Of a stretch of 64,000 bases of DNA, positions 60,593-64,000 are shown one piece after another. How positions within the stretch are numbered: the stretch's first letter is position 1; each line of letters starts with the position of its first letter. The DNA is from Ptychodera flava (taxonomy: Eukaryota; Hemichordata; Enteropneusta; Ptychoderidae), in the NCBI RefSeq assembly GCF_041260155.1, contig NC_091943.1, positions 21,638,283 through 21,702,282 of the forward strand, read 5' to 3'. The notes under the pieces were generated by a model. It ran no database searches, was not told the DNA's origin, and saw only the letters and a list, made by a program, of their open reading frames with translations. Position numbers and translations under genes: made by a program.

Positions 60593-60865
60593 CCGCTTGC
60601 GTGGCCGCTTGTGGTGCTTGGCACCACATCTTTGCCCTCTTTATCTTCAGACAGCGACGAACTAAAAAAAATTATAAATCTGAAAATTTACTCTGAAAAA
60701 AAAAATTTGCACAGCTAATCTCAATTGGAAAAAAAAATTCAGAAATTTACAATAGTAAAAAAAAAATTTTCACAATTTCATTGTGACCACCCCCCCTCCC
60801 AAGGTCTAATGGTCCATCCCTAACTGTCTCAGACTTGGTTCAAGTCAGTGATTTGTGAATGTTTG

Positions 60866-60967
60866 AGTGGAGTGAACGCAATGATTTGTATTCTGCTTTC
60901 ATGTGAAACGCGCGCGCCCGTGAGTGGACGCGATGAGTGGGGTGAACGCGATGAGTGGAGTGACCGC
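60866..60967. repeat. Short GAGTGG-type tandem repeat
   Basis: Variants of GATGAGTGGRGTGAACGC occur three to four times. A 23-bp sequence at 60964-60986 recurs inverted at 61762-61784 with two mismatches. Confidence 0.5.
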
Positions 60968-60986
60968 TATACAGCACAGGCGTACG

Positions 60987-62207
60987 GAACGTTTCGTAGA
61001 TCGTCGTCGGATGGGAAGTGACTGACACTGTGAGGCAATCTCCACCGCAAAGTTCTTATCGGCGTGTCTTTCCCACAATTCCTTGCGCTGTCGCCGATAA
61101 TGACTCTGTCACAGGTGTCTTGTTTACGTGGTAAATCACCACATACCGATCCGCAAACCGGAAGTCAGCTCGAAAACCGACACCAAGACGAACTCGCCGA
61201 AAATACAAAGTCCACCCTCGATGCAAAAATGTTCATCGGTTTGAAAACAAATTACTATAAGTTTATAGCGAAACACGAACTTGAAAAATACAATTACCAT
61301 TGGAACTACTTTTAAATAGTGCAATTATTCGGGAAGAAACAAGGCTTTGACCTATTCTGACCTTTGTGCGAATCCCCTGTATCGTCTGCTGATGATGTAT
61401 TTTCTTGAATTGTGACCCCTCCTGCACTCAAAGTTATTTACCAAGGCCGTATATATGAATACTCAAGAAAGAACAATAAATAAACACTGAAAAGAGAAAA
61501 TGGCGTTTTTATTTGAATTTGTAGATAACTGTGCGCGTGCTGGAACGAATTCGAACTGCCGCGCGTTACTGTGGCAATACCATAGCTACAGTGCGCGACA
61601 GGTTAAAAAGTAGTTCATTGACGTTCCAATGACCTCGGGGTCACATGAATATTAATCTGCCTGTGCCAGAGATACTTATTAGCGTACGCGCGATAAGAAC
61701 TCTGGTTCGAGAGTGGAACACTGTGAGGCCGAAGGCCGAACCTCGGTACTGTATAAGAATACGTACGCCTGTGCTATACAGCGGAGTTTCACCCGATCCG
61801 GCAGAAACTAACTCACTACTGCGCAGACTCAAACGCGACGCACTCAACCCGCTGGGAAAACCTGGCGTGAGCTGCCAAATTCCGGATAGGTTTGTACAAA
61901 ATAGAAGAGACACAAGAGAACTATTATAAATTATTTTATATTTTTAAATTTACCGACTTGAACCAAGTCTATAACTGTCTGTGCCATATTTTTTTACTTC
62001 ATGTATGCTGGCAATTTTTTTTCTACCACCCATGGCTGATTTTTTTCACTGTGGTTCAAAGGCAGACTCTTGGAATTTTCTACAAAAATCTTCAAGACCC
62101 CCTTAGAACATCAAAGTGTCCACTCCTTTAAAAGGCTGATCTATAGGGAGCTATACGGGCCAGGGTGCTAAACCACAATATAATGTTGCTGAACATTATT
62201 CACTATG
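60987..62207. other. Intergenic, no gene recognised
   Basis: Short open frames only, none with known domains. An inverted 23-mer (CGTACGCCTGTGCTATACAG at 61762) pairs with 60964-60986. The CG content is higher than in neighbouring transposons. Confidence 0.35.
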
Positions 62208-63082
62208 TTAAAGGGACACGCACAGTCGTCGGAACTGGGCTAAAATGTTATATGGGGCCCATGCGACCAATGTAAACACTGTATTCAAGATACGATGGTG
62301 ACTGATGAAAGTTAAAACATGTCTGTCATAATCTACTTCGTATAATTTAAATGTTGCAGCTATGATGATGAGGTGCATCTAGATATCGTGCACGAAATAT
62401 ATTATTGTTTGAAAACAAGAAACTCGCACAGGCGCAGTTCCGACGACCGTTTCCCTTCACAGTAAGTGAGGCTACCCATAATTCTCCATGATCTGTACAC
62501 ACGGAGATCACTTACCGAACTGAAGCAAATTTCTTCTGTACAGAGAACAAATCGGTTCATATTTCAAAATCTGGCAAGATAGTTCTGATCATTACAATTT
62601 TCTGATTTCTCACTGTGAATAATGAGAAGATCAACCCCTTTTCCGCGGAGGAGATAGCAATTTTGTAATTTTGTCGACATAGATTTTTGACAGCCATACA
62701 CAATATTTTCAAGGAAACTAAGGGAATAAGTTGCATCTGTGTTGGCAAAAGAAAGGGTATTGATTTTTTGCAATGTTCGTAACAAAGGAAATTTGCATGT
62801 CTGACAGGTGGTATGATGAGACCATCTTAGTTGCTGATAACTTTATCTTGAAAAGTATGCAATTTTTAGCACCTCCAAACATCGACTTCTCATTCAATTT
62901 ACTCTTGAATTTTAAGCATAATCAATAATTTTGGAACATAGTTTTAACAAATAATCCTGAACTTAAATTGTAAGTTAAAAATTGTTAAGAAACTGATAAA
63001 ATTGAAAAAGCCTTTAGTAAAAAATGTCTGAGTGAACAAATCAAGGGGAATTGTGGGTAGCCTCACTTACTGTGCCCTTTGA
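62208..63082. mobile_element. TTAA-type MITE, AAAGGGAC family, split near its right end
   Basis: Left terminus TTAAAGGGACACGCACAGTC continues to GTCGGAACTG. The inverse CAGTTCCGACGACC ends at 62457 in TTTCCCTT. The last bases (TGA, for TAA) lie after the inserted element, at 63080-63082. The native element would be about 250 bp. Confidence 0.7.
62458..63074. mobile_element. 617-bp element with CACAGTA termini and 5-bp target duplication
   Basis: The 30-bp inverted ends start CACAGTAAGTGAGGCTACCC and differ at two positions. Exact CCCTT repeats flank it (62453-62457, 63075-63079). A 5-bp duplication with a CACAGT-type start is the pattern of Transib and RAG-like transposons. The interior is AT-rich without coding potential. 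The class is inference; the ends and the duplication are directly visible. Confidence 0.7.
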
Positions 63083-63431
63083 CGTGGAACACGATGGGAC
63101 TGTGGATGGAGTGAGGATTGGCCTATTACAACGAGACCCTTGCAAACTAACCTTGGAACTACGTATTCAGCCAATGTCACCTGACTTTTAACGCCCCGTA
63201 GCAATCCGCAGATAGGTGGACATTGCATTGCCACGTGACATGTTGCAATTATATCAGCTGACGTACATCAATACAACAAGGAATACTGCCTTTTAGTGTA
63301 GAGGGGGCGTATCGATCTGTGAATCCATAACAAGTGAAACACGCTATTTCGGAAGTTACCCTTAAAGCGAGCAAAGTGGAATATTTTCTCGCTTTCCTTT
63401 CCATCATCGACATTTCAGAGAAACACTCAAA
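63083..63431 (+). promoter_or_regulatory. Promoter region of the NAAA-like gene with a CLEAR-like E-box
   Basis: About 350 bp between the nested MITEs and the start codon. CACGTGAC at 63232-63239 reads GTCACGTGGC on the other strand, one base from the CLEAR consensus GTCACGTGAC that TFEB uses on lysosomal genes. It lies about 195 bp upstream of the ATG. No TATA box is obvious. Confidence 0.45.
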
Positions 63432-63619
63432 ATGCGGGCCATTGCCATTGCCACGTTCGTTGCCTTGGTTGGATACGCGGCATGTCAGCACATCAACCAC
63501 ACCGTGCCTGCACCCAGGTACCGGTTCGACTTGGACACTCCACCGGAGAAGAGATGGGACAACATCGTAAAGGACTGGGACAAAAAAATGTTGCAGAAGT
63601 TTATTATCGAGACATTTCG
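63432..63619 (+). CDS. First coding exon of an NAAA/acid-ceramidase-like lysosomal amidase (partial)
   Basis: The exon codes for 62 residues and two bases, ending at donor GTGAGT (63620). A signal peptide occupies about residues 1-18 (MRAIAIATFVALVGYAAC), as needed for a lysosomal enzyme. It is followed by APRYRFDLDTPPEKRW and a charged helix. The LD-xPPxxRW pattern is the start of the NAAA-beta domain shared by N-acylethanolamine acid amidase (APRFNVSLD, ELRW in human) and acid ceramidase (NLDLPPYKRW). These enzymes are made as zymogens and self-cleave at a Cys in a later exon not in this window. So the two paralogues cannot be separated here; the PPxKRW form leans slightly toward acid ceramidase. 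The rest of the gene lies beyond 64000. Confidence 0.8.
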
Positions 63620-64000
63620 GTGAGTTACATTAATTCCCGGGATTTACTACGGTTACGCGCTTGGCTCGATCGCTTGGCCCTCGCTGCAGACGATTACTGA
63701 ATAGCACTTACCTGTTGTCACTATGTCAGATGGTTGTTGACCGTGAATGTTTTAACAACCGCCGTATATTTACGATGTATACGTACAGTTTATTTTTGTG
63801 TTCAGGGTCGGATGACATAACTAAACGAATATGTAAATCATGTATAGTGGCCTGTTTCGCACTCATAGTCGTCGGATTCGCACAGTAACTCGATATATAA
63901 ATTTTGACATTTCAAGTTAGGCCTTGTGCACTATGGACTACAGACTGTATAGACAATCTTCTGCCCTTCAGTCGCAGTCCCTATAGGGCTATCCTATTTT
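63620..64000 (+). other. First intron of the NAAA-like gene
   Basis: The donor is followed by non-coding sequence to the window end. No second exon or repeat was recognised. Confidence 0.6.

Larger units (their letters stand above)
58962..60820. mobile_element. Harbinger-like TIR element, 1.86 kb, with TAA duplication
   Basis: The ends GGGACGGACCATTAGATCTT and the inverse AAGGTCTAATGGTCCATCCC extend to about 36 bp with the following G-rich block. TAA flanks both sides (58959-58961, 60821-60823). The interior carries A-rich tracts, a decayed Helentron-like core (59755-59995) and a minisatellite (60186-60592). Non-autonomous. Confidence 0.75.

Noticed and set aside
62458-62490. Full 12-RSS (heptamer, spacer, nonamer)
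   Set aside because: CACAGTA resembles the heptamer, but the sequence at the nonamer position does not resemble ACAAAAACC. Only the weaker Transib/RAG-like reading is kept.

Overview
The window is a stretch of invertebrate animal nuclear DNA. It has spliced genes with GT-AG introns, long repeat-filled introns, and a gene set that points to an invertebrate deuterostome: a CYP4F-like P450, a TRIM-NHL protein with one coding exon, a two-exon FMO, MED27 and an NAAA/acid-ceramidase start. An enteropneust hemichordate is my best guess, with an echinoderm or amphioxus as alternatives. This is inference only; nothing here fixes the species.

Five protein genes can be supported. (1) A complete flavin-containing monooxygenase on the minus strand (8101-10373, 2 coding exons, 531 aa). 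(2) Complete MED27 on the plus strand (16919-25732, 8 exons, 306 aa). (3) A complete TRIM-NHL protein on the plus strand (35682-37565, one coding exon, 627 aa). (4) A complete CYP4-family P450 on the minus strand (57295 down to 43757, 9 exons, 521 aa). (5) The first coding exon of an NAAA/acid-ceramidase-like lysosomal amidase on the plus strand (63432-63619), which runs off the window. All splice phases join cleanly. The genes are functionally unrelated: xenobiotic/lipid oxidation, transcription, ubiquitin ligation and lipid amide hydrolysis. I see no cluster logic.

Most of the remaining DNA is made of non-autonomous DNA transposons. Four groups recur. (a) Helentron-like (pearl/HINE-type) elements have a head, a tandem core of 146-150 bp units, a GACA/GACG-type microsatellite and a terminal hairpin (13574-15119, 38545-39925, 45777-47400, 54803-55724, plus fragments). 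(b) MITEs with TTAA target sites come in several terminal sequences, and one family is present in at least seven copies. (c) PIF/Harbinger-like elements start with GGGA and have TAA-type target duplications (11321 onward, 11552-13135, 55865-57051, 58962-60820). (d) Small foldbacks have 5-, 7- and 9-bp target duplications. Several insertions are nested, and related copies supply the empty sites, so the order of insertion can be read.

Layout: 1-3850 diverged segmental repeats with exon-like remnants; 3850-8100 old MITEs; 8101-10373 FMO; 10446-16750 nested transposons; 16919-25732 MED27; 25733-31600 long 3' flank with no gene recognised; 31600-37603 TRIM-NHL with a possible 5' non-coding exon; 38450-40072 nested Helentron-like element; 43757-57295 P450; 55865-60826 two Harbinger-like elements, the first inside P450 intron 1 and the second upstream of the gene; 62208-63080 nested MITE pair; 63081-64000 start of the NAAA-like gene.
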